Positions 36,769-48,742 of a stretch of 64,000 nt of DNA are shown here, one piece after another. The notes beneath the pieces are model-generated. The model ran no database searches. It worked only from the letters and a program-made list of their open reading frames with translations, and was not told the origin of the DNA. This DNA comes from Gaiellasilicea sp046594445 (lineage in GTDB: Bacteria > Actinomycetota > Thermoleophilia > Gaiellales > Gaiellaceae), in NCBI GenBank assembly GCA_046594445.1, contig JBKJSM010000075.1, positions 1 through 64,000 on the forward strand, in the 5' to 3' direction. Both the position numbers and the translations under genes were made by a program. How positions within the stretch are numbered: position 1 is the stretch's first letter; every line of letters begins with the position of its first letter.

Positions 36769-37941
36769 TCGCTCCGCCAGCAGGCGCTCGATCTCGTCGA
36801 CGATGCCCACGGCGATCTGCTCCTTGGGCGCGCGCTCGAGCAGCCGGTCGCCGGCCTGGGTCAGCAACGTCACCTCGTTGTCGGGCGCGTCGAAGCCGAT
36901 CCCGGACGCGCTCACGTCGTTGTAGACGACGAGATCGAGGCGCTTGTCGGCCAGCATCCGCCGCTTGCGCTCCAGCCCCGCCTGCCCCGTCTCGGCGCCG
37001 AAGCCGACGAGCACCTGCCCGTTGCGCTCGCCCTCGCCGAGCCGGGCTAGCACGTCCGCGGTCGGCTCGAGCCTCAGGTTCCAGTCCTCCCCGGTCTTGG
37101 CCCGCTTCCCTTCGACCGGATCGGCAGCGCGGTAGTCGGCCACGGCCGCGGCCATCACGATCACGTCCGCCGCGCCGGCCCGGCCGGTCGCCTCGCGCTC
37201 GAGGTCGGCGGCGCTCGGCGTCTCCACGATCTCGACCCCCGCGGGCGGCGGGACGGCCAGATTCGACGCGAGCAGCGTCACCTCGGCGCCTCGGCGGCGC
37301 GCCTCTGCCGCGACGGCGACCCCCATCCGTCCCGACGAGCGGTTGCCGAGAAAGCGGACAGCGTCGATCGGCTCGCGGGTTCCGCCGGCGCTGACGAGCA
37401 CGCTCAGGCCCGCGAGCGGACTTTGTGTTTCAGGAACACTTTCTCTCAAGAGCGCTTCGATCCGGGCGGCGATCGCCGCCGGCTCGGTCATGCGGCCGGT
37501 GCCGACCTCTCCTTCGGCGAGCTCGCCGGACTCCGGGCCGATCAGCTCTACCCCGCGGGCGCGCAATAGCGCGGCGTTCGCCTGCGTCGCCTCGTGCTCC
37601 CACATCCGAGTGTTCATCGCGGGGGCCACGAGCATAGGGCCGCGGTGAGCGAGCGCGGCCTCGGTGAGCACGCCGTCCGCGAGCCCGTGCGCCAGCTTCG
37701 CGAGCGTGTTCGCCGTCAACGGCGCGATCACGAGCAGCTCGGCCCGCTCCAGGTGTGGGTATGGATCGACACTCTGCGGCTTGCGCGCGAGCGCGAAGAA
37801 GGTTTCGGCGCGGACGAAGCGCTCCGCGCCGGCCGTCGGCAGCGGCAGGACGTCGTGGCCGGCCGTGACGAGCAGCCGCACGAGCTCGCAGGCCTTGTAG
37901 GCCGCGATGCCGCCGGTGATCCCGAGCAGGATGCGTGCCAT
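36757..37941 (-). CDS. coaBC: Bifunctional phosphopantothenoylcysteine decarboxylase/PPC synthetase
   Basis: 394 aa. CoaC half: GITGGIAAYKACELVR, the LVIAPLTANTLAKLAHGLAD flavin region and PAMNTRMWEH. CoaB half: SAGGTREPIDAVRFLGNRSSGRMG, MAAAVADYR and VYNDVS. Two CoA-pathway steps giving 4'-phosphopantetheine. ATG 37941 follows GGCGGG; a GTG one codon earlier is possible. Downstream of rpoZ. Confidence 0.96.
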   Translation of the reverse strand: MARILLGITGGIAAYKACELVRLLVTAGHDVLPLPTAGAERFVRAETFFALARKPQSVDPYPHLERAELLVIAPLTANTLAKLAHGLADGVLTEAALAHRGPMLVAPAMNTRMWEHEATQANAALLRARGVELIGPESGELAEGEVGTGRMTEPAAIAARIEALLRESVPETQSPLAGLSVLVSAGGTREPIDAVRFLGNRSSGRMGVAVAAEARRRGAEVTLLASNLAVPPPAGVEIVETPSAADLEREATGRAGAADVIVMAAAVADYRAADPVEGKRAKTGEDWNLRLEPTADVLARLGEGERNGQVLVGFGAETGQAGLERKRRMLADKRLDLVVYNDVSASGIGFDAPDNEVTLLTQAGDRLLERAPKEQIAVGIVDEIERLLAERSVS

Positions 37942-37995
37942 CACCCGCCATTGTGCCCGCGAAGCGTTAGTTCGGGGTCAATCCGCTACGAGGGC

Positions 37996-38244
37996 TTAAC
38001 GCTTGCCGTAGTCGTACTTGATCTTGCCCTGGGCGATCTCCTCCAGGGACATGGTCAAGTAGTTCTTCGAGCGCGACTCGACGAGCGGCGGCGGAGCTTC
38101 TTCAAAGCCCATGCCCTCACCGAGCTGATGGTGGTAGTTGTTGATCTGCCGGGCGCGCTTGGCGGCGACGATGACCAGCGCGTAGCGCGAGTCGACGCCA
38201 CCGGCGTCGGTGTTCAGCAGCTCATCGATGCGAGGATGGATCAT
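37996..38244 (-). CDS. rpoZ: RNA polymerase omega subunit
   Basis: 82 aa. RIDELLNTDAGGVDSRYALVIVAAKRARQI is the omega signature; the tail ends IAQGKIKYDYGKR. ATG overlaps the gmk stop as ATGA. The gmk-rpoZ-coaBC order is conserved. Confidence 0.95.
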   Translation of the reverse strand: MIHPRIDELLNTDAGGVDSRYALVIVAAKRARQINNYHHQLGEGMGFEEAPPPLVESRSKNYLTMSLEEIAQGKIKYDYGKR

Positions 38245-38837
38245 GGACAGGCCATGGTACCTGCGAGAGCCAGCTCTCGCTCGACGAGGGCCGCGAGGGC
38301 CTCGGTCGCGCGTTCGACGTCGTCGTTTCTGACCATGTAGCGGAAGCGGTAGGCCTGCTCGAGCTGGTTTCGCGCGAGTGCGATCCGCGCCCCGATCTCG
38401 CCAGAGCTCTCGGTCGCCCGCGCGAGCAGCCGGCGCTCGAGCTCGGGCACGTCGGCGGCGATGAAGAGCGTCACGCTCGCGTCCACCTCGTCCTGCACCC
38501 TCAGCGCGCCCTCGATCTCGAGCTCGAGGACGCACACGCGCCCGTCGCCGGTGATCCGTTCGATCTCCGAGGCGAGCGTGCCGTAGCGCCCGCCGGCGAA
38601 CTCGACGTGCTCGAGGAACGCGTCGGAGTTGATCCGATGGACAAACTCCTCCTCGCTCAGAAACCAGTACTCGCGGCCGTGCTCCTCGGCCGGGCGCTGC
38701 GGACGTGTCGTCGCCGAAACGGCGACCTCGAGCTCGGGCTGGCGCTCGACGAGCCGCCTGATCAACGTTCCCTTGCCGGCCCCGCTCGGACCGGTGACAA
38801 CGAAGACGGGCAGCGGCCTAGCGGTTGAAGAGCCCAA
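38241..38837 (-). CDS. gmk: Guanylate kinase
   Basis: 198 aa. P-loop TGPSGAGKGTL, GMP-binding SATTRPQRPAEEHGREYWFL and the EIEGALRV segment. GMP to GDP. Start ATG lies 20 bp inside mihF, as in other actinobacteria. Confidence 0.96.
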   Translation of the reverse strand: MGSSTARPLPVFVVTGPSGAGKGTLIRRLVERQPELEVAVSATTRPQRPAEEHGREYWFLSEEEFVHRINSDAFLEHVEFAGGRYGTLASEIERITGDGRVCVLELEIEGALRVQDEVDASVTLFIAADVPELERRLLARATESSGEIGARIALARNQLEQAYRFRYMVRNDDVERATEALAALVERELALAGTMACP

Positions 38838-39147
38838 TGAGCTCTGTGCGCTGGCGTTCGGAGAGGCCGCCCACCGTCTTCGACTGGCTGATCCGGCACT
38901 GGTTGAGCAGCCTGGCCGCCTTAACGCGCCCGAACTTGGGGACGGCCATGAGCATGTCGAACACCTTCGCCGTCGAGACGTACTCGGGCGGATCGAACAG
39001 GATGCCCTCGATGTGGACGCGTCCGTCCTTCAGGTCTTTCTTCAGCTGAGCGCGCCGAACGCGGATGTCGTTGGCGCGCTTGAGGGCCTCCATCCGTTGA
39101 TCCAGAGACCTCAACGGGGCCTGCGCCTGCGTTTTCGACGACACCAT
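38818..39147 (-). CDS. mihF: Actinobacterial integration host factor (mIHF)
   Basis: 109 aa. The conserved core FDMLMAVPKFGRVKAARLLNQCRISQSKTVGGLSERQ is characteristic of mIHF, a nucleoid protein unrelated to HU/IHF and restricted to Actinobacteria. Has its own consensus-like promoter (39157-39184), giving an almost leaderless mRNA although it follows pyrD. Confidence 0.96.
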   Translation of the reverse strand: MVSSKTQAQAPLRSLDQRMEALKRANDIRVRRAQLKKDLKDGRVHIEGILFDPPEYVSTAKVFDMLMAVPKFGRVKAARLLNQCRISQSKTVGGLSERQRTELIGLFNR

Positions 39148-39156
39148 GAGGGCGGG

Positions 39157-39184
39157 ATACTAGCAGCCCCGCGTCGACGGTCAA
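39157..39184 (-). promoter_or_regulatory. Promoter of mihF
   Basis: Minus strand: TTGACC (39179-39184), 16-bp spacer, TAGTAT (39157-39162), then ATG 10 bp later. The -35 overlaps the pyrD stop codon. Confidence 0.7.
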
Positions 39185-40083
39185 GCAGTCAGTTTTCGCC
39201 CGTTTCCAGGCACTTTTCCCACGCCGTTGCCTAGAATGAAAACGCTATTTGCAGGGAAAGCGTGAGCGACGCCTCGTGCGTCCAGGGGATGTCCGAGGTT
39301 CCGGGCGGCCGACTCGGCAGCGAGCTCGGACCGAATCCGGGCCGGGGCATCGGGGTCAGAGAAGAGAATTGTGCCGAGCGCGACGGCGCTCGCGCCGGCG
39401 GCGATCAGCTCGAGCGCGTCGAGTCCGGAGACGACGCCGCCCATCCCGACGATCGGCAGATCGACCGCGGCCGAGCAGGCGTACACGGCGGCCAGCGCGA
39501 CCGGCTTCAGCGCCGGGCCTGAGTAGCCGCCCGTCCCCCGTGCGAGCTTGGGCCGGAGCGTTCGTTCGTCGAGCGCGAGCCCGCGAAGCGTGTTCACGAG
39601 CGAGAGGCCGTCCGCCCCTGCGGCCTCGACGGCGCGCGCAGCCTCCGCGAGATCCCAGGCCGCCGGGGAGAGCTTCGCGTAGAGCGGCAGGCTCGTGGCG
39701 GCGCGGCAGGCGGCGACGATCGCGGCGGCGCTCTCGGGCGCCTCGTCCACGTTGGGGCAGGAGAGGTTCAGTTCGATGACGGCCACGTCTTCGAGCGCGG
39801 CGCAGGTCTCCGCGTACTCGGCCGCGGCAAAGCCCCCGACGGAGATCCAGAGCGGCACGCCGAGCTCGCGCAGCCGCGGTAGCGTCTCGGCGAGGAAGCG
39901 CTCCCGGCCGGGGTTCGCGAGCCCGATCGAGTTCAGCATTCCTGCGTCGGTCTCCGCGATCCGGACAGCGGGGTTCCCCTCGCGCGGCTCAGGCGTGATC
40001 GTCTTGGTCACGAAGGCGTCGAGCGAGCGGGCGACCTCGGGTGCGGTCAGCGCGTCGAGGCAGCCTGAAGCGTTAAGCAGCAC
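39181..40083 (-). CDS. pyrD: Dihydroorotate dehydrogenase, class 1B catalytic subunit
   Basis: 300 aa from GTG 40083 (an upstream GTG at 40104 would add 7 residues). ASGCLDAL, LNSIGLANPG, the NLSCPNVDE motif with Asn ligands, AKLSP and GMGGVVSGLDALELI for FMN binding. Works with PyrK as an NAD-linked class 1B enzyme. Overlaps pyrK by 11 bp. Confidence 0.94.
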   Translation of the reverse strand: MLLNASGCLDALTAPEVARSLDAFVTKTITPEPREGNPAVRIAETDAGMLNSIGLANPGRERFLAETLPRLRELGVPLWISVGGFAAAEYAETCAALEDVAVIELNLSCPNVDEAPESAAAIVAACRAATSLPLYAKLSPAAWDLAEAARAVEAAGADGLSLVNTLRGLALDERTLRPKLARGTGGYSGPALKPVALAAVYACSAAVDLPIVGMGGVVSGLDALELIAAGASAVALGTILFSDPDAPARIRSELAAESAARNLGHPLDARGVAHAFPANSVFILGNGVGKVPGNGRKLTA

Positions 40084-40730
40084 AGAGCACGGGACCTTCG
40101 ACACACAGGCGCTTCAGCTCGCCGTCGATCTCGACCGCGCACCCGTAGCAGGCGCCATAGCCGCAGGCCATCGGCGCCTCCCAGGCGAGCTGCGCGCCTG
40201 CTCCTGAGTGACTTGCGACGCGGGCGCGGATCGCTCTGAGCATCGGCTCCGGCCCGCAGGCGAGCACGTCGTGTCGATCGTCGGGCAGCAGCTCGGTGAC
40301 GTAGATGGGCTCGATGCAGACCTCGGCGTTCGGCACGAGCGCCGCTGCCTCGGCGTGCCAGTCGCTGCGGAAGCCGAGGATCGCCGGCGGCCCGCCCAGG
40401 CGCGCGGAGAGGAAGGGCAAGGGCGCGATCCCGATCCCGCCACCGACGAGGAGCGGCCGCTCGACGTCGAGGTCGAAGCCGTTGCCGAGCGGGCCGAGCA
40501 CGTGCAGCTCGTCGCCGGGCTCGAGCGAGCAGAGCGCGCGCGTGCCCGGGCCGATCGGGTCGATCAGGAAGGCAAGCTCGCCGGCCGACTCCAGACAGAG
40601 GCTCATCGGCCGCGGGAGCACGCGTCCGGGCGCCTCGAGCATGAAGAACTGACCGGGCACTCCGGCGTCCACGCCCCCCCGCTCCAGGCGCAGCAGCGTG
40701 TACGGCCCGACGGGCTCGACGGCGACGACG

Positions 40731-40753
<23 letters not shown>
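40073..40753 (-). CDS. pyrK: Dihydroorotate dehydrogenase electron-transfer subunit
   Basis: 226 aa from ATG 40753 (MPRREALSV); the frame upstream is carB shadow. FAD-binding RPMSLCLE, NAD-binding LLVGGGIGIAPLPFL and a C-terminal 2Fe-2S site with Cys197, Cys202, Cys205 and Cys217. Passes electrons from dihydroorotate via PyrD to NAD. Overlaps carB by 23 bp. Confidence 0.95.
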
Positions 40754-43694
<2,941 letters not shown>

Positions 43695-43698
43695 CGGT

Positions 43699-43860
43699 GT
43701 GCGCCTCCTGGTGACGTTGCCGCGGCGCTCGCGGTCGGAAAGCGAGCGAGCCAAGGACGCAGGGAGCCCCCATGCTGGTAGCACGGGGGCGACTGAGGAC
43801 GCCGGATCGCGAAGTCTTTCCGGGCGCGAGCGACTCGGAGGACGTCGTCAGGAGGCGCAC
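43699..43860 (-). promoter_or_regulatory. Structured intergenic element B (carA/carB), sequesters carB Shine-Dalgarno
   Basis: Outer arms 43849-43860 and 43699-43710 form a perfect 12-bp inverted repeat; the left arm contains the final carA codons and stop, the right arm the carB AGGAGG. The inner 11-bp hairpin (43666+100: 43766-43776 with 43780-43790) has one G-U on the minus strand that would be A-C on the plus strand, favouring minus-strand RNA. Core flanks are identical to element A. Confidence 0.75.
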
Positions 43861-44885
43861 TTAACCTCCCGGACCCAGCGCTCGATTATCGGCCACGCGT
43901 CGTGAGGCCCAGGTCCTGCCTCGGGATGGAATTGCACCGAGCGGGCGCGCAGCTCCGGGAAGTCGAAGCCCTCGACCGTGCCGTCGTAGAGCGAGACGTG
44001 CGTGGCCTCGGCGTCGTCGGTCGGCGCGACGGCGAAGCCGTGATTCTGGCTCGTCACGAGCACGCGGCTCTGCTTGCGCTCCACCACCGGGTGATTCGCG
44101 CCGCGATGGCCGAACGGGAGCTTGAACGTCTGGTGGCCGGTCGCGAGGCCGAGCAGCTGGTGGCCGAGGCAGATTCCCAGGACTGGGACACGCCCGAGCA
44201 GGTCGCGCACGACCTGCACCTCCTGTTCGAGCGGCTGCGGGTCACCGGGGCCGTTCGGGAGCACGACCGCGTCGTGGCGGGCGAGCTCGTCCGCGTCGAC
44301 CGTGTGCGGGAAGACGGTGACGTGGGCTCCGGCGCACGCGAGCCGGCGCAGGATCGAGGTCTTGACGCCGTAGTCGACGACCGCGACGCGGATCTCGCCC
44401 CGGTCGGCGTACACGTAGGGCTCCGGGGTGGAGACGAGCTCGACCAGAGCAGAGCCCTCCATCGGCGGGAGAGCCCGCACTGCGGCCAGCGCCTGCTCCT
44501 CGTTTACGCCGCCGGCGACCGCCGCTGCGCGCATCGCGCCGCCGTCGCGCAGGTGCAACACGAGCGAGCGCGTATCGACGCCGGTGAGGGCGACGACCCC
44601 GTGCTCGGTCAGCCAGTCAGTCCATTCAGGCCCCCGCGCCTCGCGCATCAGCACCGCCTTCGCGTGCGCGGACGACGACTCGGCGCGGCCGCCCGAGACG
44701 CCGTAGTTGCCGATCATCGGCGCCGTGAAGCAGACGAGCTGCTCGGCGAAGCTCGGATCGGTGACGGTTTCCTGATAGCCGGTCATCGCCGTCGTGAAGA
44801 CGGCCTCGCCGTAGGCCACACCGTCCGCGCCCACCGAGTCGCCGCGAAAGATCGTGCCGTCCTCGAGCGCCAGGAAGCTGCTCAT
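43848..44885 (-). CDS. carA: Carbamoyl-phosphate synthase small chain (glutaminase)
   Basis: 345 aa. Starts FLALEDGTIFRGDSVGADG; class I glutamine amidotransferase with Cys in VLGICLGHQLLGLA and the His-x-Glu in QFHPEAGPGPHDAW. Releases ammonia for CarB. ATG overlaps the pyrC stop. Confidence 0.96.
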   Translation of the reverse strand: MSSFLALEDGTIFRGDSVGADGVAYGEAVFTTAMTGYQETVTDPSFAEQLVCFTAPMIGNYGVSGGRAESSSAHAKAVLMREARGPEWTDWLTEHGVVALTGVDTRSLVLHLRDGGAMRAAAVAGGVNEEQALAAVRALPPMEGSALVELVSTPEPYVYADRGEIRVAVVDYGVKTSILRRLACAGAHVTVFPHTVDADELARHDAVVLPNGPGDPQPLEQEVQVVRDLLGRVPVLGICLGHQLLGLATGHQTFKLPFGHRGANHPVVERKQSRVLVTSQNHGFAVAPTDDAEATHVSLYDGTVEGFDFPELRARSVQFHPEAGPGPHDAWPIIERWVREVKCAS

Positions 44886-46141
44886 GCGCCGTGCACCAGC
44901 CGGCCGTCGGCCACCGTCTGCACGACCGCTCCGCGCAGGCGCTCGCCGAGCAGCCAGGAGTTGGCCGAGCGGGACCGGAAGCCGGCCTCCTCAACCGTCC
45001 ACTCGGTTTCGAGGTCGAGCAGTACGAGGTTCGCCCGCGCGCCGACCTCGACGCGAGGCTCGGGCAGGCCGAGGGCGCGCGCCGGTCCGCCGGACAGGCG
45101 CTCGAGCAGCAGCTCGAGCGGGATCAGGCCGGGCTCGACCAGATGCGTGTAGAGCGCGGCGAAGGCGGTCTCGAGCCCGGTGACGCCGAAAGGTGCGTCC
45201 TCGAACGGCGCCTCCTTCTCCTCGCGGGAGTGCGGCGCGTGGTCGGTTGCGATGCACGCGATCGTGCCGTCGCGGAGCGCGTCGATCAATGCCTTGCGGT
45301 CGACATCGCCGCGCAGCGGCGGGTTCATCTTCACGTTCGGGTCGAGCGAGCGGACGACCTCGTCGGTGAGGACGAGGTGGTGCGGCGTCACCTCGGCGGT
45401 CGCCTCGATCTCTCGCTCGTGGGCGCGGCGCAGCGCCTCCACCGACTCGAGCGCGGAGAGGTGCATCAGGTGCAGCGGCCTGTTCTCGAAGGCGGCAAGC
45501 GAGAGGTCCCGCTCGACCATGGAGCTTTCCGCCACCGAGGGGTACGGCGCGAAGCCGAGCTCCGAGCAAACGGCTCCCTCATGCATTTGGCCGTCGCGGG
45601 ACAGGGTCGGCTCCTCGCAATGGAGCGCGAGCGTCCGGCCTGTGATCGCGCCGTACTGCAGCGCTCGGCGCATCAGTCCCGCGGAGGTGACCGGGCGGCC
45701 GTCGTCGGTGAAGGCGGCCGCGCCGGCGTCGGCGAGCTCTCCCATTTCGGTCAGCTCGTCCCCGTCCAGGCGCTTGGAGATGGCAGCCATGAAGCCCGTC
45801 GGCACGAGCGCCTCGCGCTTCGCCGCCTCGACGAGCGAGCCGAGCACCGCGGCGGAGTCGACCACCGGGTCGGTGTTGGGCATCGCCAGGATCGCACAGT
45901 AGCCGCCCGCCGCCGCGGCGGCGGTTCCACTCGCAATCGTCTCCTCGTCCTCGCGTCCGGGCGAGCGCAGGTGCACGTGAGGATCGACGAACGCGGGCGC
46001 CAGCACGCGGCTCGTCGCGGGCGCGGGCTCGATCCGGACGATGACGCCGTCGTCGACCGTGATCGTGACGCACTCCCCACCTGCGAGGCGTCCGGTGAGA
46101 CTGAGGCTGTCGGAGCGGCCGTTCTTGCAGAAGAGCGTCAC
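44882..46141 (-). CDS. pyrC: Dihydroorotase
   Basis: 419 aa, class I type. Zinc motif DPHVHLRSPG, later HLMHLSALESVEALR and ATDHAPHSREEK. GTG start overlapping the pyrB stop (GTGA). Cyclises carbamoyl aspartate. Confidence 0.95.
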   Translation of the reverse strand: MTLFCKNGRSDSLSLTGRLAGGECVTITVDDGVIVRIEPAPATSRVLAPAFVDPHVHLRSPGREDEETIASGTAAAAAGGYCAILAMPNTDPVVDSAAVLGSLVEAAKREALVPTGFMAAISKRLDGDELTEMGELADAGAAAFTDDGRPVTSAGLMRRALQYGAITGRTLALHCEEPTLSRDGQMHEGAVCSELGFAPYPSVAESSMVERDLSLAAFENRPLHLMHLSALESVEALRRAHEREIEATAEVTPHHLVLTDEVVRSLDPNVKMNPPLRGDVDRKALIDALRDGTIACIATDHAPHSREEKEAPFEDAPFGVTGLETAFAALYTHLVEPGLIPLELLLERLSGGPARALGLPEPRVEVGARANLVLLDLETEWTVEEAGFRSRSANSWLLGERLRGAVVQTVADGRLVHGA

Positions 46142-47052
46142 GCCGCCACCGCCGACACTGCCGCGGGAACCTCGACCGCGAGCAGGTCGTGCAAGACGGC
46201 CATCCTGACGGCGAGGCCCGAGCGGACTTGCTCGAGGACGAGTGAGTCCGGGGAGTCCGCGACGCGGCCGTCCATCTCGACGCCCCGATTGATCGGCCCG
46301 GGATGCATCACCTTCTGCCCCGGCCGCAGACGCTCGGGCGTGATCCCCCAGCGGGCGGCGTACTCGCGCAGGCTCGGCACGTAGGCGGACTCCATCCGCT
46401 CGCGCTGCATCCGCAGGACGTAGACGACGTCTGCGGACTCGATCGCGGCGATGTCGGTCGAGGTCTCGCAGCCGAGCGCCTCGATTCCGCGCGGGAGCAG
46501 CGTCGGCGGGGCGACGAGCGTCGTGTGGCCGCCGACGAGCGCGAGCGCCTGCACGAGCGAGCGGGCGACGCGACTGTGAAGGATGTCGCCGACGATCGCC
46601 ACGTGGAGCCCCTCGAGATCGCCGAGGGCCTGACGCATCGTGAACAGGTCGAGCAGCGCCTGCGTCGGATGCTGGTGCTTGCCGTCCCCGGCGTTGACGA
46701 CCGCGGCGCCGCAGTGGCGGGCGACGATCTGCGGCGCACCGATCCGCGCGTGCCGGACGACGATCGCGTCGGGCTCATACGACGAGAGCGTCAGCACCGT
46801 GTCCTTGAGCGACTCGCCCTTGTCGAGCGAGGAGCCTGCGGCCTTGAGCGAGATCACGTCGGCGGAGAGCCGCCTCGCGGCCAGCTCGAAGCTCGACGAC
46901 GTCCTGGTCGAGGACTCGAAGAACAGATTCACGACGAGCTTGCCCCTGAGCGTCGGCAGCTTCTCCTCCACGCCGGCGAGAGCGCCTGCCGTCTCGAGGA
47001 TCCGCTCCACGTCGTCGCGGTCGAGGTCGGCGATCGAGAGCAGGTGTTTCAT
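46138..47052 (-). CDS. pyrB: Aspartate carbamoyltransferase catalytic subunit
   Basis: 304 aa. Carbamoyl-phosphate loop FFESSTRTSSSFELAARRLSAD, the HPTQALLDLFTM segment and MHPGPINRGVE. No pyrI regulatory chain in the operon. ATG overlaps the pyrR stop. Confidence 0.96.
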   Translation of the reverse strand: MKHLLSIADLDRDDVERILETAGALAGVEEKLPTLRGKLVVNLFFESSTRTSSSFELAARRLSADVISLKAAGSSLDKGESLKDTVLTLSSYEPDAIVVRHARIGAPQIVARHCGAAVVNAGDGKHQHPTQALLDLFTMRQALGDLEGLHVAIVGDILHSRVARSLVQALALVGGHTTLVAPPTLLPRGIEALGCETSTDIAAIESADVVYVLRMQRERMESAYVPSLREYAARWGITPERLRPGQKVMHPGPINRGVEMDGRVADSPDSLVLEQVRSGLAVRMAVLHDLLAVEVPAAVSAVAA

Positions 47053-47642
47053 GCCGCCTCCTCCTTCTCCTCGGGCGCGCCGAGCAGCAGGATCCGGTCC
47101 GTGCCGTCCGTCTCCCGGAGCTCGACCTGGATCCGCTCGCCGCGCGCGGTCGGAAGGTTCGTGCCGACGTAGTCGGGCCGGATCGGTAGCTCGCGATGAC
47201 CTCGGTCGACGAGGACGGCGAGCTCGACACCGGCGGGGCGCCCGTGCTCGAAGAGCGTCTCGATCGCGGCGCGGATCGTGCGTCCGGTGTAGAGGACGTC
47301 GTCGACGAGGACGACGGTCATGCCGCGGAGCTCGAAGTCCAGCAGCGTTGCATGCACCACCGGCTGCTCCTGACCGGGGACGGCATCGTCGCGGTGAAAG
47401 GTGATGTCGACCGCGCCCAGCGCGACTTCCTCCCCGCTTCGCTCCTCGATCAGCGTCACGAGGCGCTCGGCGATCGGGACGCCGCGTGTGTGGATGCCGA
47501 CGAGGGCGACCCGGGTGAGGTCGGGGTTGCGCTCGACGATCTCATGGGCGATGCGGGACAGCGCGCGGCCCAGCGCCTCCGCGTCCAGCAGGGTCTTTCC
47601 CGCGTCGCGGTCGGCGACGTGCGTGCTCATTCCACTGTTCAT
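47049..47642 (-). CDS. pyrR: PyrR bifunctional regulator/uracil phosphoribosyltransferase
   Basis: 197 aa from ATG 47642, which has GGAAAGG 6 bases upstream; ATGs at 47648 and 47630 are alternatives. PRPP loop VVLVDDVLYTGRTIRAA and GIHTRGVPIAERL. UMP-responsive RNA-binding repressor of the pyr operon. Its binding hairpin is directly upstream and overlaps the ribosome site. Confidence 0.95.
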   Translation of the reverse strand: MNSGMSTHVADRDAGKTLLDAEALGRALSRIAHEIVERNPDLTRVALVGIHTRGVPIAERLVTLIEERSGEEVALGAVDITFHRDDAVPGQEQPVVHATLLDFELRGMTVVLVDDVLYTGRTIRAAIETLFEHGRPAGVELAVLVDRGHRELPIRPDYVGTNLPTARGERIQVELRETDGTDRILLLGAPEEKEEAA

Positions 47643-47648
47643 TCCCAT

Positions 47649-47679
47649 CCTTTCCGGCCTCTCTGGACCGGGTTAAAGG
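47649..47679 (-). promoter_or_regulatory. PyrR-binding RNA hairpin at pyrR ribosome-binding site
   Basis: On the minus strand CCTTTAACCCGG, then TCCAGAGAGG, then CCGGAAAGG: the stem is CCTTT/AAAGG and CCGG/CCGG, the loop carries the PyrR consensus TCCAGAGAGG, and TTTAA is the conserved bulge side. The 3' arm is the Shine-Dalgarno, so control would be translational, as described for mycobacterial PyrR. Confidence 0.85.
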
Positions 47680-47720
47680 GTCGAGCGCACAATAGCGCCC
47701 ACATCGGACGAAGCGACGAG

Positions 47721-48722
47721 CTAGCCGGCGCCCAACTCGTTGACCCCGGTGAGCACGGCTGCTTCGGCCCGGGGCAGGCGCGCACCGCGCTTCACGAGCC
47801 GAGGCGTGCCGCGCTCCTCGAACGGAACCTCGATCAGGTCGAAGTCGCGTGGAACCACCGTCTGAGGGAAGATCGTGCGCGCCTCCCGCTCGACGTCGCC
47901 GCCGCCGTAGCGGCTCGACAGATGCGTCAGTGCGAGCAGCTTCACTCCGGCGTCGCGCGCGACGCGGGCCGCTTCGAGCGCGGTCGAGTGCTCCGTCTCG
48001 CGAGCCCGCTCGGCCTCGTCCTCGCAGAACGTCGCCTCGTGGACGAGCACGTCGGCGCCGCGGGCCGCCTCGACGACCTCGTCGGAGGGTGCCGTGTCCC
48101 CGGTGAGCACGACCTTCCGGCCCGCCCTAGGCTCACCGAGCACGTGCTCGGGCGCGACGACGACGCCGCCGGCGAGCGTCACCTGCTCCCCCGCCTGGAG
48201 CGCGCCACGCTCGGGACCGAATGGAACGCCGAGCGCGTCGGCGGACGCCACGTCGAAGCGGCCGGGGCGCTCGTCCTCGACCAGTGCGTAGCCGAGCGCA
48301 TCCCGGCCGTGGCGGGCGGCGAACGTTCGCAGCGCGTAGCCGTCGCGCGGGAGCGACGCGCCGGCCGCCAGCTCGACGACGCCGACCTCGTAGCTCAGCC
48401 GTCCGATGATCCGCCGGAGCGAGCCCAGCAGCTCCTCGAGGCCACGGGGGCCGTAGATCGTCAGCTGCAGCTCCCGGCCGCGGAGTGCGAACGTCTTCAG
48501 CATCCCGGGGATGCCGAGGACGTGGTCGGCGTGGAAGTGCGTCAGGAAGAGCTCCGAAAGGTCGACGAGCCCCACGTCGGAGCGCAGGAGCTGGCGCTGC
48601 GTCCCTTCGCCGCAGTCGAACAGCAGCCGCTCGCCCCCGCGCCGGACGAGCGTGGCGGAAGGCGCACGGCGGGCCGTCGGCATCGAGCCTGCGGTGCCCA
48701 GGAAGGCGACGTCGAGATCCAC
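47721..48722 (-). CDS. rnz: Ribonuclease Z
   Basis: 333 aa. VAFLGTAGSMPTARRAPSA and the metal site THFHADHVLGIPGML, then VLTGDTAPSD and a C-terminal His in LTHLSSRY. tRNA 3' endonuclease; matters here because neither tRNA gene in the window encodes CCA. GTG start. Confidence 0.94.
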   Translation of the reverse strand: MDLDVAFLGTAGSMPTARRAPSATLVRRGGERLLFDCGEGTQRQLLRSDVGLVDLSELFLTHFHADHVLGIPGMLKTFALRGRELQLTIYGPRGLEELLGSLRRIIGRLSYEVGVVELAAGASLPRDGYALRTFAARHGRDALGYALVEDERPGRFDVASADALGVPFGPERGALQAGEQVTLAGGVVVAPEHVLGEPRAGRKVVLTGDTAPSDEVVEAARGADVLVHEATFCEDEAERARETEHSTALEAARVARDAGVKLLALTHLSSRYGGGDVEREARTIFPQTVVPRDFDLIEVPFEERGTPRLVKRGARLPRAEAAVLTGVNELGAG

Positions 48723-48742
48723 GCCGCCAGTCTAGGCCGGGG

